Shown: piece after piece, positions 35,801 through 46,762 of the stretch
How the letters are laid out: every line of letters starts with the position of its first letter
Position numbering within the stretch: the stretch's first letter is position 1
Origin: Lasiosphaeris hirsuta
Lineage: Eukaryota; Ascomycota; Sordariomycetes; Sordariales; Lasiosphaeriaceae
Assembly: GCA_030549175.1 (NCBI GenBank)
Contig: JAUKUA010000001.1
Location: 2,170,001-2,234,000 of the forward strand
Reading direction: 5' to 3'
Length of the DNA stretch: 64,000 nucleotides
Position numbers and translations under genes: made by a program
Notes under the pieces: generated by a model
The model's input: only the letters and a program-made list of their open reading frames with translations
The model's database searches: none
Told to the model about the DNA's origin: nothing

Positions 35801-37038
35801 AATGATGGGGGGCCCGCCATACCGACGACGTGTAGCAACCATCACCTTGAGTGCTTCCACGGATGTGAAGGTTTTACCCGTCCCTGGCGGACCTTGCACG
35901 ATGGCTAGCTCGCTGGAGATGATCCGATGTAGACCTGAGACCTGGGACTCGTCAAGGCTGCCCCCATCGATGGCCGGCATCCCGTCATCCAGCACGTTGT
36001 GGTGTGTCGAGGTCCCACCGGTCGTAAGGGAGCTCAAATCCGTTGCCGGATTTTCCTTCAGAAACTTTGGCGCGGTATCGATTGTGTGAGACCCAATCAG
36101 GTACTTGTCCAGCGGTGAGCTGTCATGAAGCTGATTAGCAAGACCCCAACAAGCCGAAGCTGAAGAATATGCAATTGGGAACTGGGTGGGTCGACTCACT
36201 CGGTTTGGGCAGCTTGCTGAAGCCCGACCAGCGCATGTCGTGCTGCCTCGAAGTAACCATGTCGAGACTCTACTAGCACCATCTCTAGGGATGGATCGAG
36301 AACAGCATCGGTAGGTTTCGCCCAAATGAGGTCGACAAGCGGCGGGTCTTGATCCAAGCCGTCACGGTAAGGTCGTTGGGCAATTGTGGCAACCAGGCAA
36401 TACTTTCTGAACCCATCGGATTTTGGGCTGAGTGCTACAATCTTTCCGGGCATAAGTCGCTTGGACTGCTGCCAGCTGACCCTTTGCGAGGGTGTTAATC
36501 CGACCCGAACAATCGGTCCAAGCCTCGACATGAGGTAAGCTTTCACCCGCACCTAGGCAAGTTAGCACAGATACGGGTTCCAAGAGGAAGCAGGAAATGA
36601 TGGAGGAAGTAGAAGAAATCGTGGTGAACACAAGGCGCTTGGGGGGCTCTTACCTCGTGATAGACCCAGGAGTAGTCATCGTCGTTCATCTCCTTCCCCA
36701 AATAGTCCGCATCGATATATCTTTGTACCGAAAACCGAAGCCCTTCAGTAGCTTCGCATCGAAGGATTTTGTATTGGGCTGAGAGATACGCATCCTTGGA
36801 CTCCCATAGCTTGTCCACGGGGTTGTAGGGCAATGTCTGGAAGTCTTTCGCTGAGGCCCGCGCTAAAATTTCTTCCGGTTCAGGAAGCTCGGGCTTGCGC
36901 GTCCAAGCGAGCTGTAACTGTAATATGTTATTCGATGATACCGGATAGCAAAAGAAGACAAGGACAGGGCGGGTGTGCTGGCGGACTAACTAGGATGGTG
37001 ATACTGACCCTTGCATCCGACTGCACAGCGCCCGCCAT
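32853..37038 (-). CDS. hrr1: NF-X1 zinc-finger SF1 helicase (Hrr1/ZNFX1-type)
   Basis: Five exons (37009-37038, 36654-36917, 36200-36552, 33978-36119, 32853-33927) give 1287 aa; all phases agree. It resembles the helicase required for RNAi-mediated heterochromatin assembly. An N-terminal ZNFX1-type domain (KDAYLSAQYKILRCEATEGLR) precedes a UPF1-like SF1 helicase: Walker A GPPGTGKT at about 292-299, Walker B region MLIEEAAE, VGDHQQLAPS, DSYQGEENDI and AISRARRGLYLFG. Next come NF-X1-type Cys/His fingers (CGEMRPCGHRCALRCHP, CGHQCQVYC) split by the last intron, then a disordered tail with five SPQGSRG-type repeats. The frame upstream of the first Met is open and protein-like back to about 37100, so another 5' exon (perhaps with the Met at 37317) may exist. 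Role: nuclear small-RNA silencing, by homology. Confidence 0.87.
33118..33209 (-). repeat. 21-bp tandem repeat in the helicase tail
   Basis: About four to five near-identical 21-base units (GAGCCCCGAGAGCCTTGAGGA and close variants) encode SPQGSRG heptads. Near identity implies recent expansion and likely length polymorphism. Confidence 0.85.
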
Positions 37039-38751
37039 GGCCAAATATGGCTCGGCCGGAATACAGCGATGTTTTTGTTGTGGTGTCTGATGAGCGTCCA
37101 CGAGATAGCCTAGGTACGAGGTGTGTCAGTTGCTGGCATATGGTTTGATGTGGTATAGGCAGAGGAGAGAATCATCAGGATGATGACTACAGCAGTTCTG
37201 CTGAATGAGCAGGTGAGAGGAATGAGTGTTGGGTGGGTGGGTCCTGGCGGAACCGGGGAATCGGACGCACTTGTGGTCACGAGAAACATTCGAGAAATTG
37301 GCAGAATTTGGAAGCATCCAAATAATTCTCTCAGGTGAGGAAAGGGAAAAACAGGAACGCTCGGTCGGTCTGTGGGAAGGTTGGTATATGGACGATGAAT
37401 GCGACTTACTTCAAGGCTGGTTAGTGGCGCAGGAAAGGATAGAGCCGGCGCCAGATGGAAGGTGGCACCGGATATCAGATCAGTGGTGGTACCAGATCGA
37501 GGGCAGCACCAATGGTGGCATAGGCAGGCGGGTCTTTGTGTGTGCCCTTGAAGTTGTTGTGAGATAGATTATGGGAAGAGTGATGGGAATATGATGAGTT
37601 GGTGGGGTTTGGAGGGGAGGGTGATTTGCGGAAAGCGAAAAGGTGCGTGCTGGTCAGGTTGGGCAGTTCGGGAAGGAACCGCGGCTCACACTGGGGACTT
37701 GTATTCAAAAACGGAGGAAGGCAGGCAAGAGTATGACCCACATTGATGTTTGCCAGTCATTGGCTAGTGGTCACAGTGTCTGCGCCTACCCTGCCGCCGG
37801 CTTGACAGTGTGACAGTCTCTGAGAAGGGGTTGTTGCATGCGATTGAGTATGCTTGCTAACTGCCCAGCAATCACCTGCCATCACCCGCAAAGTGGCTAA
37901 CAAGGAGGCCAGGAGAATACTAGGACTCCCCGGTAGTATTGAGGGCATACCTATAGGAGAAACACGCATTGCCAGGTGATTAAGAGCCACTGGAGGAGGG
38001 AGATATATACCGTATAGGTGAAGTGACCAGCGGTGAGCATGCTTGGTTCAATTAGTCGAGAATGGCCAGTTATCCAAATATTCCATATGTACGAAACCAT
38101 CCGACATCTATTACGTGAATATATATACTCCCATGTATGGTAACTGTGTTTGTCACCTCCGTGTTGCCCCCCGATTGTCAATTTCAAGACAAGTATATCC
38201 AACCCTGCCAGCGGTTTCTTTGTTCGCGCGTGACCTTTCCCTATAATCCCAAAGGGAGGTATCGAAGCTCCGAAAAGGCTTTCTAACATAAAAACGGCAT
38301 CCCTGGCATTTGGAAAGGCATATTTGATATCCTTAAAGGCCTTTCCATCATCAAAAACAGAACTTTTCGCGAATCAAAAGGTATGGTTGTTATTCTAAAA
38401 GTCCTTTCCTATATCTAACTAGCACAGTCATCTTTTTCACCATGGTATCTTCGAAGTCCTGCGCTAACAAGTAAAGAAGGGCTAGGTTGCATCCCGCAAG
38501 TTCGTAAAGTCTCCAATGCCTTGTCTAGGACGGTGGTCCAGCTGGGGTGGTGGAGGGGGACAACAATTGATGGAAACATGAGTTAGGGTTGGGAACGACA
38601 GCCAAACGACGGTCAGGGTCACATGTTGACGCGACGAGCTTTGATGTTTCCGTCGCCACTCGCGCCACCCGTGCCGATCGCCTCGATCAGCCCCTTTTCC
38701 TACAATGCAGAGCAATCAAAGAGAACAATCTAACATATCTGAACTGTCAAA
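37039..38751. other. spacer, about 1.7 kb, possible 5' exon of hrr1
   Basis: The first ~60 bases continue the helicase frame without a stop, ending at a CTAG acceptor-like site with a CTGAC branch-like motif. 38260-38420 is AT-rich with repeated AAGGC/GCCTTTCC words. No other gene is supported. Confidence 0.45.
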
Positions 38752-39626
38752 ATGAAGAAACGTCCAGCAGCTGTTGACAAAATGGAAAGCATGGAATCGC
38801 AAGCCGCCTCGGCCATGAGTCAAACAGCTTCTGGTGAGAAGCGGAAGCGCAACGGTGGCCCCGGTAGTCCACTCCCCACTCCTTGCAAAAAGCCAAAAGG
38901 CTACGGCATCATCTACTTGAGAAGCGATTGCAACGGTACGCTTTGCCCTCTCCATTTTCGCCTGCCAGTCCATTCTAACCTGGTGGCTGCCTGTGAAGGT
39001 TACGCGCTCAAGCGCCCAAGTCGTTCGCCGAAATCTACAACCGCGCAATCACCTAGCGCTTCTATGTCCTGTTGCGCACACGTGGCGGCACGAGCGACTG
39101 CCCCAGTGAGGAAGTCGAAATGACAGGCTCCACCGGCAACATCTACACAGTGACAATCGATCGCGAGCCGAGCTGCAGCTGTCCCATGGACATCCAAAGC
39201 AGCATTGTAAGCACATTGTATACACCATGGCGCGTGTGTTGCGCGCCAAGTTTGATTATGTATACCAGCTTGCGCTCCTGAGCGGCGAGCTGCGCGAGAT
39301 ATTTGCGCGTGCGCCACCGATTCGTGGTGACGATGATGCGGATAGTGGGCATGGTAATGGCAAGAGGAAGGATGTGGATAGTGATTGTCCGATTTGCTCT
39401 GAAGAAATGGGGGTTGGGGGTGGCGAAGCACTTGTTTGGTGTCGCGCAGCGTGTGGGCGAAGACCAAAAGGGAGAGCCAGGCCACAGTAACATGTCTGTA
39501 CTGCCGGAGCTTGTGGGAGGAGAATGAGGACGCGGCGAAGAAAGTCGTCGTTGGCTAACGACTTGAACAGACTACAGCACATACTCAAGCTGGTGGCCCG
39601 GAAACCCACACTGGCACTACTACGGT
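38752..39626 (+). pseudogene. decayed SWIM + RING zinc-finger gene
   Basis: Pieces of one conserved fungal SWIM/RING protein appear in order but in different frames. An N-terminal piece with a basic patch (EKRKRNGGPGSPL, PCKKPKGYGIIYL) is followed by an intron-like segment with a GTACGC donor. Then comes AEIYNRAIT, an in-frame TAG at about 39053, RFYVLLRTRGG and the SWIM motif start (REPSCSCPMDIQS). A frameshift precedes CKHIVYTMARVLRAKFDYVYQ. The RING half (SDCPICSEEM ... WCRAACG) shifts again before TCLYCRSLWEE, and a TGA precedes the terminal DYSTYSSWW piece. At least one stop and two to three frameshifts make it nonfunctional. Confidence 0.82.
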
Positions 39627-39868
39627 AGCAGAGACTGCTACTAACCCTGGAAATCTCACAGTAGTTATCGAGTCAGGGAGTGCCCGGTGAGGTACGCCGA
39701 TTGTAGGGTGGTATGGGCTGTCCCTTGTTTCTCCAAGACTTGGCGATAACTTTAGTCTGCAACTGGCGTGTTGATGACACCTGGTTGAGGATATTTCCGT
39801 TCTTCTTTTCATGTTTGGCCCATTGCAAACTGTATGGATTTCTGTTGTTCCCTCATCATTTGCTTGCT

Positions 39869-40215
39869 TCACCCATGGGGAATCTTGGCTTCTTGAATGG
39901 CCCATTCCGCAACCGTGAGGGCGTCCCTTCCTCAGAGAACACCGGTACTCGCACCGAACCCTCGATAGTCGATGGCGATGGTGTGGATCTGGTCCGGCGC
40001 GCCGGCATGCATGACCCGGTACCTTGGGTGACGCCAGCCCGACCCCAAGGTGCCCGCAGCGCCGTGGAAGTAGAAGACCAAGAGTGAGTTGGGGTCATCG
40101 CGAAGCAGCTTGAACCCTACACGTTCCGTGATATCGCTCGTAATTCCGCCGGGCTCATTGACAATCACGGACTCGTGGCGGTGGTAGAGCTCCGGCGGAG
40201 AGGATGTGCCAAAAC
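39869..40215 (-). pseudogene. alpha/beta-hydrolase (ABHD12-like) remnant, 3' part, cut by the copia element
   Basis: Read from the element outward (minus strand): WHIL, then a one-base insertion, PPELYHRHES, TERVGFKLLRDDP, the oxyanion segment YFHGAAGTLGSGW, MHAGAPDQIHTIAIDYRGFGASTG, a frameshift, and DALTVAEWAIQEAKIP, after which the match ends in TGA at 39869-39871. The nucleophile elbow (GxSxG) and the catalytic Asp and His are missing. At least two frameshifts plus truncation show a dead gene. The other half lies across the retrotransposon at 45838. Confidence 0.8.
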
Positions 40216-40454
40216 TGTCACACGAATCCAAGCCTCCATACCAGCGAATAGCGTCCATACCAGCGATCGGTCCGATCGCTGGTATTCTATTGAAACTACT
40301 GCGTGGATCAATTCCAGGCCTGGAATGGCCACAACAACGGACCCCATTGTACGCAGTATTTAGAGCAGTTGGAAGCCTTCGGCTTCCAACGATCGAAGAA
40401 GAAATCAACACTCGTTTTTCCATGTTTGAGCCCTCGATACCACTACGTGCAACA
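40216..40454 (+). repeat. left LTR, 239 bp
   Basis: Carries a direct repeat of TCCATACCAGCGA and two strong hairpins: 40261-40281 (10-bp stem, 1-base loop) and 40368-40390 (10-bp stem, 3-base loop). Identical to the right LTR except for one C/T difference within CCAGG versus CTAGG. Confidence 0.95.
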
Positions 40455-40468
40455 GTTATGAGCCCGGG
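40455..40468 (+). other. primer-binding site, initiator tRNA-Met anticodon-loop type
   Basis: GTTATGAGCCCGGG directly follows the left LTR. It is complementary to the anticodon stem-loop (GGGCTCATAAC) of initiator tRNA-Met, the half-tRNA priming known for many copia elements, rather than to a tRNA 3' end. Confidence 0.75.
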
Positions 40469-40626
40469 GCTCTGATTGAAGCCATTCAGAGCTGTATCTT
40501 CCGTTGTTCCAACCACCAACCTCACACGTATCGAACCGCTCTTCAAAACCAACGCTCCCCACGATCCCGAGCCTTCCAACAGAGCCTTCCAACAGTGAAG
40601 CCATCACGAAGACTCCGATCGGAGCC

Positions 40627-43600
40627 ATGAGCCAGAAAACCACCGAAACCAAGGCCATCGAGGCCTTCTTCCGCGAACGCAACGATTGGCCTCGGTGGCA
40701 GAAAGCCCTCAAATGGGTGCTCACCACACACAACGTACTCCATCACGTCAATTTCGAAGACCTCACCGTCGCCGGCCAGCCAACGCTCACCAGCGCTCCC
40801 AAGCCTCCGAATCCCTTCTATTTCCTCGATGCCTCCAAACAAGCCAAACTCCCGGCGCTCCACGACGACGACAACGAACCTCTCGAGCGTACAACCTGTA
40901 CAGAAGAAGAGTTCACCAAGGTTAGCGGCGCCACTGAGAAAACCACGTACGAGGCATCACTGAATCGATACGACAAGCGGATTCAAGCCTGGGAGAAAGA
41001 GAGGGATCGCGTCAACGAAGTCAAGAGATGGATACACAGCCACGTTGATAATTCGGTGATCAACACGGTGGAAGCCTCACTAACGCTCCACGCCCTCATC
41101 GCCGAATTACACTCCTACGCCGCCGTCGACACGCAGTTCGAAAAGGACCAAGCTATCGACGAGTACAACAAGACTCTAGCTCTCGCAGGCCGATCAATTG
41201 GAGCCCAGGCCTGGCTCAGAGCGTGGATTGAAGCCAGAAACAACGTACAACAAGTCGCCCCAGAAGAAATCGCCGGAATCCGAGGAATTCGCCACTTTCT
41301 CAACGCCGCTCAACACTACAACGCTCCGTTCGTCAACCTCCAGCGCCTACAAGCCGAGCAACAGAACTACAAAGGCCTGCCTCCCGACTCTCTCGTATCC
41401 TACGGCGAAGTCTTCAAGGCTACACTCGAGGCGGAAGGAAAAACCGTTGGCGCAATGCTTGGAGGACGGAACGAAAGAGGAGAGTCAAAGCCCTGCGTTT
41501 GCGGTTTGAAGGGCCACGACCCTGTGGATTGCTTCGCCGCCAGGATCATCGTTCTTGGAGAAAAGCATGAAAAGAAGGTTAAGAACGAACGACTGGAGGC
41601 TACAAAGAAGGCCCTAGGGACTCCGAAGTGGAAATGGCTAGTCGAAAAGCTCAAGAAGGCTTCTACAACTAATACAGCCTCTAATACAGCCTCTACAGCC
41701 AAAGCCCGCTTTCCAGAACAAACTACTCTCGCCGCAGTAGTAATGGCTAATAATCCTCGAACCCACAGCGTTTCCGCCACGCACACTCGCCGCCATCGCT
41801 TTGCCGACTCCACGATTTGGGACAACGGAGCTAATACCCACGTTGTCAATTCAGAGGACCTTCTACTCCCTGGATCTATCACGAAGGCTGACTACGACGA
41901 CTAGGTCTGTGTGGGCGATAGTACCTTAAACGTTCTATCTCGGGGTGTGAGGGTTATGAGGAAGATCTATAACGGCCCTGATGAAAAGAAGACTCTGGAC
42001 CTTACGTTGAAAAACGTCGCCTTTATTCCCAATTTCCACGTCAACATCATCTCTACCAACCTAATGAAAAAAGCCAACCTCTGGCTTCGTAGATACGACG
42101 ATACAATCTAATGGGGGCCTCCAGAAGACTCAACAACGATGATCGACCTCATCCTCCGCGAAGACCTTAATTTCGTTGAGTACTACCCTGCCAGTCGAGG
42201 CCTCTATTCCAGTAACGCTTGTACGGTCACTTTCCCACAAAACACAGTCAACGCCACTATCCGCAGGGTACTCCACGGCCAACGCCACTCCGAACAAGCC
42301 ATCAAAGAAAGAGAGGTATCACCAGAGCTCTGGCACCTCCACGCCGGCCACCTCTCCTCAGAAGCAATGGACCACCTGGTACGTAACGTCAAGGGCGTAC
42401 AGCTCGCAACAACAAGCCTAAAAGACTACCAGTCTTGTAGGGTAGCAAAGGCGAAAAACGTGATATCGCGAAGAGCGCCAGAGACTCGTTCCCAACAGCC
42501 GTTCTACCGTATCTCCATCGACTTCTTCATGTAACCTTGTGGCTACAACGACGACCGCTACCTTCTCCCCATTCTGGAGGAATATAACGGTATGATCTAC
42601 GGCCTCACAATGAAACGAAAGTCTAATGGGCCACCGTTAATGATCCGGTTTATAGGTTGGGTACACACGTAATTCGGCCTCTCTGTTTATAAGATTAGGA
42701 TGGATAACGACTTAACCTTTCTTTCCAACTGGACCCATAAACAACGCTCTCATTTCGAGAACTGGGCTTCTAACGAAGGAATCGATATAGAGACTTTACC
42801 AGTAGCTACACCAGAGCTAAACGGAACGGCAGAGAGGGTCGGAGGCGTAATCAAGGCCAAGGCCTACGCAATGCTCATCGCCGCCAACCTACCGGAGGAC
42901 CTGTGGGTTGAAAGTAACCACGCCGCAATCTACCTCCTTAACCGAAGCCCTACTCAATTGAACAACTGGATCAGCCCACTGGAGGTCTTCTTAGCCTGGT
43001 TCAGAGCCCACCACCGCTAGTACGAGCCAACGCGCCTTGTATGGCTTAAGTAAGACCTACGGCCCAACTGGAGTAACCTCCACGCTTATGGTTGCCGAGC
43101 CTATTCTTTGGAAACGCCGCTCAAAGAGAAAAGGATGAAGATTCACTATAATAATCACGCCAGGGCGCACGTTGGCTATCTGGTAGGATATATAGCCTTA
43201 AATATCTACCGAATCTGGGTACCAGCCTTACAAAGAGTTATTAACTTTCGTGACGTTACTTTTGACGAAACGGTTTTCTTCGATCTATCAGAGGAACAGA
43301 GTATCAGCCTTCCAGTGGCAACGTACGAAGGAATGGTAGAATCGCTATCGCTGCCAGATACTCACGTCTTTAGGGATACGACCTCTTTGTTCGGAAACAA
43401 CGAAGTTATCCTCGATAGTATCACCGTTGCCACCACTCCGCCAGAGCCGGAACCAGAGCCAGAAGTAGAGCCTTCAGTCCGCTAGAACTCGGGGGTAGGG
43501 ACTATCACGGCAACAGAAGGACTTTTAACGCCTGAAGGTACACCTGAGCCAACCACATATAACAAAAGCAACGGCGATTCCGAAGATATGGCTCCAGAGC

Positions 43601-45471
43601 GCCAAGCTCAACGCTACAGCGAAAGGGCTACAGCAACGGCTTTAACGGCCATACTTACAACGGCTTCAACGGCCACGCTTACAACGGGTTCAACGACTAC
43701 GCCAGCAACGGCCCCAGCGGTTTCTACCACAGCCTCAGCCACGGCTTCTACCGCTTCACGATGAAGCGAAAGACTAAAGGCCATGGCCAACGCCGTTCTC
43801 CTACCTTTACCGTTATATAACTACGAAGACGGAGATCTCCAAGCCGTCTATAGCGCCTTCGTTACGGCTGTAAGAAAGCCAGTTAGCTACGGCGACCTAC
43901 TATCACTACCTTAGTCAATTAAACAGTTGAAAAACCACCTACACGGCCAAGGGTTCCTAGAAGCTTGTCATACCGAATTGAAGGCTCTCCTAGTAAAAGG
44001 AACGTATCGGAAAGTACAACAACAACCGTTTAGCAACAGCCCCAAACCTCTACCACTCAAATGGGTATTTTCTTATAAGATTAGGCCTAACGGTAACCTC
44101 AACTACAAAGCAAGACTTATAGTCCGAGGCGATCTCTAGCCTCTAGGGCTTAAAGAAACCTTCGCCCATACCCTCGTAGCAAGGTCTTTGCGTACCATAC
44201 TCGCCGTGGCAGCTCGGTTTAATCTTGAGGTTCGGCAATTCGACGTAGTGAACACTTTTCTAAATAGCAACATCCGCAAAGGAGTCTTCTACAAGATGCC
44301 TCCAAGCTTTGAAGAAGAAGGAATGATTCTGGAGTTAAACAAAGCACTCTACGGCTTACGAGAATCCCCTCTTCTCTAGTTTCGCGAAATCTCAGCCTTC
44401 CTCGCAGAACTACGCCTAGATCAATCAACTGAGGAACCCTGTATCTTCGTTAACGACCACGTCCTTATCCTTTTCTACGTTGATGATATTCTGGGCTTCT
44501 TTCGCGAAGAAAACAAGGCAGAGGCCTCACAGCTATTTCAGCGGATACAGGAAAAGTACGAAATGCACGAGAAGAAGGAAGTCAAACAGTTCCTTGGCAT
44601 CAGAATACTCCGCGACCGTTCGAAACGGCAAATCTTCCTAGCTCTGGACAGTTATATCGAGAAGGTTACGGCCAGATTCGGCCTCATCACCACTACCGTA
44701 CCAACACTAACGATTCCAATTCCAGCAGTTGATCTTCCACGCGCTCCACCAGGCTACAACGCAAGCCCACAGAGCGTACTCCTCTATCAAGAAAAGATTG
44801 GCTCAATCCTCTACGCCGCCGTGATAGTACGCCCTGACGTTGCTCACGCGGCTTCAGAGCTCAGCAAGCACCTTCTGAACCCCACAGAGGCTCATCACGC
44901 CGCCGCCGACCAGTGTATTCGCTACCTCTACGGAACACGGTACCTAGCCCTCATGTACGACGGATACAACGACGGCGAGCTTCTTGTTATAGCCTCAGAC
45001 GCCTCCTTCGCGGATGACGAGCCAACCAGACGATCCTCGCAAGGCTACGTTATCCTACTGTTTGGAGGACCAGTGGTTTGGAAGGCCTCGAGGCAAGAGA
45101 CAGTCACCACATCAACCACGGAAGTAGAGCTACTAGCCTTGCAACGAACAGTTGGTGAATCAGTATCGCTACAACGGCTATTTCGCGATATCACCCTGGA
45201 CCTCGGCACTCCATTGAAAGTCTACTGCGATAACCTCCAAACCATCCGGCTTGTGGTCAACGACGGCGATAGAATCAACACCAGGCTCCGGCACGTGGAT
45301 ATCCAGAACATGTGGTTAAAACAGGAGTATCAGAAAGGCCTCTTCCAACTGGAATACCTTCCCACGGCCGAGATGCCAGCCGACGGCTTCACGAAGAATC
45401 TATCTCGCCAGAAATTCGAACAGTTCAGAGGCATGCTCAACTTGCAAGACATTCGGCAACTCATCGGATAA
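40627..45471 (+). pseudogene. copia gag-pol polyprotein, one frame with 11 internal stops
   Basis: From ATG 40627 (MSQKTTETKAIEAF) to TAA 45469-45471 the frame never shifts (1615 codons). Gag is followed by a zinc knuckle variant (CVCGLKGHDPVDC), the protease site (DNGANTHVV), the GAG-pre-integrase motif (WHLHAGHLSSEAMDHL), the integrase core, reverse transcriptase (YVDDILGF) and RNase H (SDASFADD, TTSTTEVELLAL). In-frame stops begin at 41902, 42109, 42532, 42670, 43018, 43051, 43483, 43762, 43912, 44137 and 44377: six TAG, four TAA, one TGA. Most replace a likely Gln (CAG/CAA), one a likely Trp, one a likely Arg. Gag and RNase H have none. As read by the standard code it is inactive. Confidence 0.93.
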
Positions 45472-45598
45472 GCTGCGAATAGCTTCATTTCCTTACACAC
45501 ATTCGTTTTGTAGGCCAATTGGCTAGAATTTCACTTCTTGATTCGGATTCTCTGGAGGAAACAGGTCTTGCCGTCAAAACACCAAGACCTGGGGGGTG

Positions 45599-45837
45599 TG
45601 TCACACGAATCCAAGCCTCCATACCAGCGAATAGCGTCCATACCAGCGATCGGTCCGATCGCTGGTATTCTATTGAAACTACTGCGTGGATCAATTCTAG
45701 GCCTGGAATGGCCACAACAACGGACCCCATTGTACGCAGTATTTAGAGCAGTTGGAAGCCTTCGGCTTCCAACGATCGAAGAAGAAATCAACACTCGTTT
45801 TTCCATGTTTGAGCCCTCGATACCACTACGTGCAACA
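45599..45837 (+). repeat. right LTR, 239 bp
   Basis: Matches the left LTR along its whole length with one visible difference. It is preceded by a purine-rich GGGGGG tract at 45591-45596, the likely plus-strand primer, and followed by the target duplication AAAAC. Confidence 0.95.
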
Positions 45838-45960
45838 AAAACATATAGCCAGCTTCAGGTTCAACATATTTTACCATTGGTCAAAAACTGTGCATTGCCT
45901 ATCTCCTTTCTCAATCTACCAATTCTACGGCCTGAGGAGTCTTCAGCTAAAACTATGACT
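45838..45960 (-). pseudogene. alpha/beta-hydrolase remnant, 5' part
   Basis: Joining the minus strand across the element with one copy of the AAAAC/GTTTT duplication continues the frame: EPEAGYMF from this side runs straight into WHIL on the other. Upstream the similarity fades and stops appear in frame, so the 5' end is decayed or spliced. This shows the element landed in, and split, the hydrolase gene copy. Confidence 0.6.
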
Positions 45961-46010
45961 TGTTGTCGCCCATCGGTTTGGCATTACCTAGGTCTCCTCA
46001 AGGCTGGCCC

Positions 46011-46303
46011 CTCTCCCTTGCCTGTCTCGCAACCGCTCCAAACAGTGTACCGACCGGGCTCAGCAAAGGCGGCAAGCTTAGACTCCTGGAATACCAGACA
46101 GCTGCTCCCACCTACCCCTCGCCTGTCTAGCTACCGCTCTAAACAGTACGCCGACGGGGCTTAGTAAAGGTGGCAGGCTAACACAAGGTGTGAATGGCCT
46201 CAAACTCCTCCAGAGGCCACCAAGTCTCTGCTCCCACCTACCCCTCGCCTATCTAGCAACCGCTCTAAACGGTCGCCGATGGGGCTCAGTAAAGGCGGCG
46301 AGC
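46011..46303 (-). repeat. three diverged copies of the L10a 3' end
   Basis: Units at about 46011-46077, 46102-46178 and 46228-46303 share a ~60-base core, spaced 100 and 126 bp. On the minus strand each starts with codons matching the L10a C-terminus (ARRLY-stop, ACHLY-stop, ACRLC-stop) followed by the same 3' flank. Differences are mainly C/T and G/A, including CA/TA changes. Confidence 0.75.
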
Positions 46304-46762
46304 AGGGGACATGGTAGACTTGATGACCAGGCTACCGACATTCTGCCAGCCTTTCTTGAGCAGCGACACCATATAGTTGATCGCCAACATGAGGTTTCCC
46401 ACCAGCTCATCTGCTGTCATCTGCACGTTTCCGACTGCCACAGCCAGACACAGGATCTTCTTGATCAGCTTCTTGTTCTTGTTGAGTTTCTTCAGATCGT
46501 CGACCGACATGGTGTTAATGCCATGTGGCTTGGCGCGGTCGAGGTCGTGCTGGTCACCGAGGAGGCAAACGGCCATTTGCGGGCGAGGGGCGAGGGGGAA
46601 GCGAACAGCACCCGAGAAGCGCTTGTCGTGCTGCGCATCATAACCCTTGAGAGATATCTGCAGCTCGACCGTTTCTACAAAGTTGCGCTTACGTTCATCG
46701 TTGGCAAACTTGAGGACCTCCTGGACCTGCGCGCGAACACCGGCGACTGTGATCTTCGACAT
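46286..46762 (-). pseudogene. 60S ribosomal protein L10a (uL1) copy with internal deletion
   Basis: An uninterrupted frame of 158 aa from [15 protein letters not shown] to SPARRLY, against about 217 aa in normal L10a. Residues up to [12 protein letters not shown] match the family and are followed directly by [10 protein letters not shown], so about 57 residues of domain II are missing, in frame. The missing part normally begins after a KK and ends at a KK, so the deletion may have used short repeats. A TATAAATA box lies upstream at 46909-46916 on this strand. The missing RNA-binding domain argues against normal ribosome function. It is called a pseudogene, though the frame is intact and a modified protein is possible. 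Confidence 0.75.

Larger units (their letters stand above)
40216..45837 (+). mobile_element. Ty1/copia LTR retrotransposon (full length, gag-pol inactivated)
   Basis: Length 5622 bp. Two 239-bp LTRs begin TGTCACACG and end GTGCAACA, and are flanked by the 5-bp target duplication AAAAC (40211-40215 and 45838-45842). A primer-binding site follows the left LTR and a G-rich purine tract precedes the right one. The order protease-integrase-reverse transcriptase-RNase H is that of copia. The LTRs differ at one visible base, so insertion is recent. The element sits inside a hydrolase pseudogene, in the opposite orientation to it. Confidence 0.96.

Noticed and set aside
43600..43830. Alternative frame in copia reading NGFNGHTYNGFNGH
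   Set aside because: A second reading of a short tandem repeat; the main gag-pol frame runs through without any shift.
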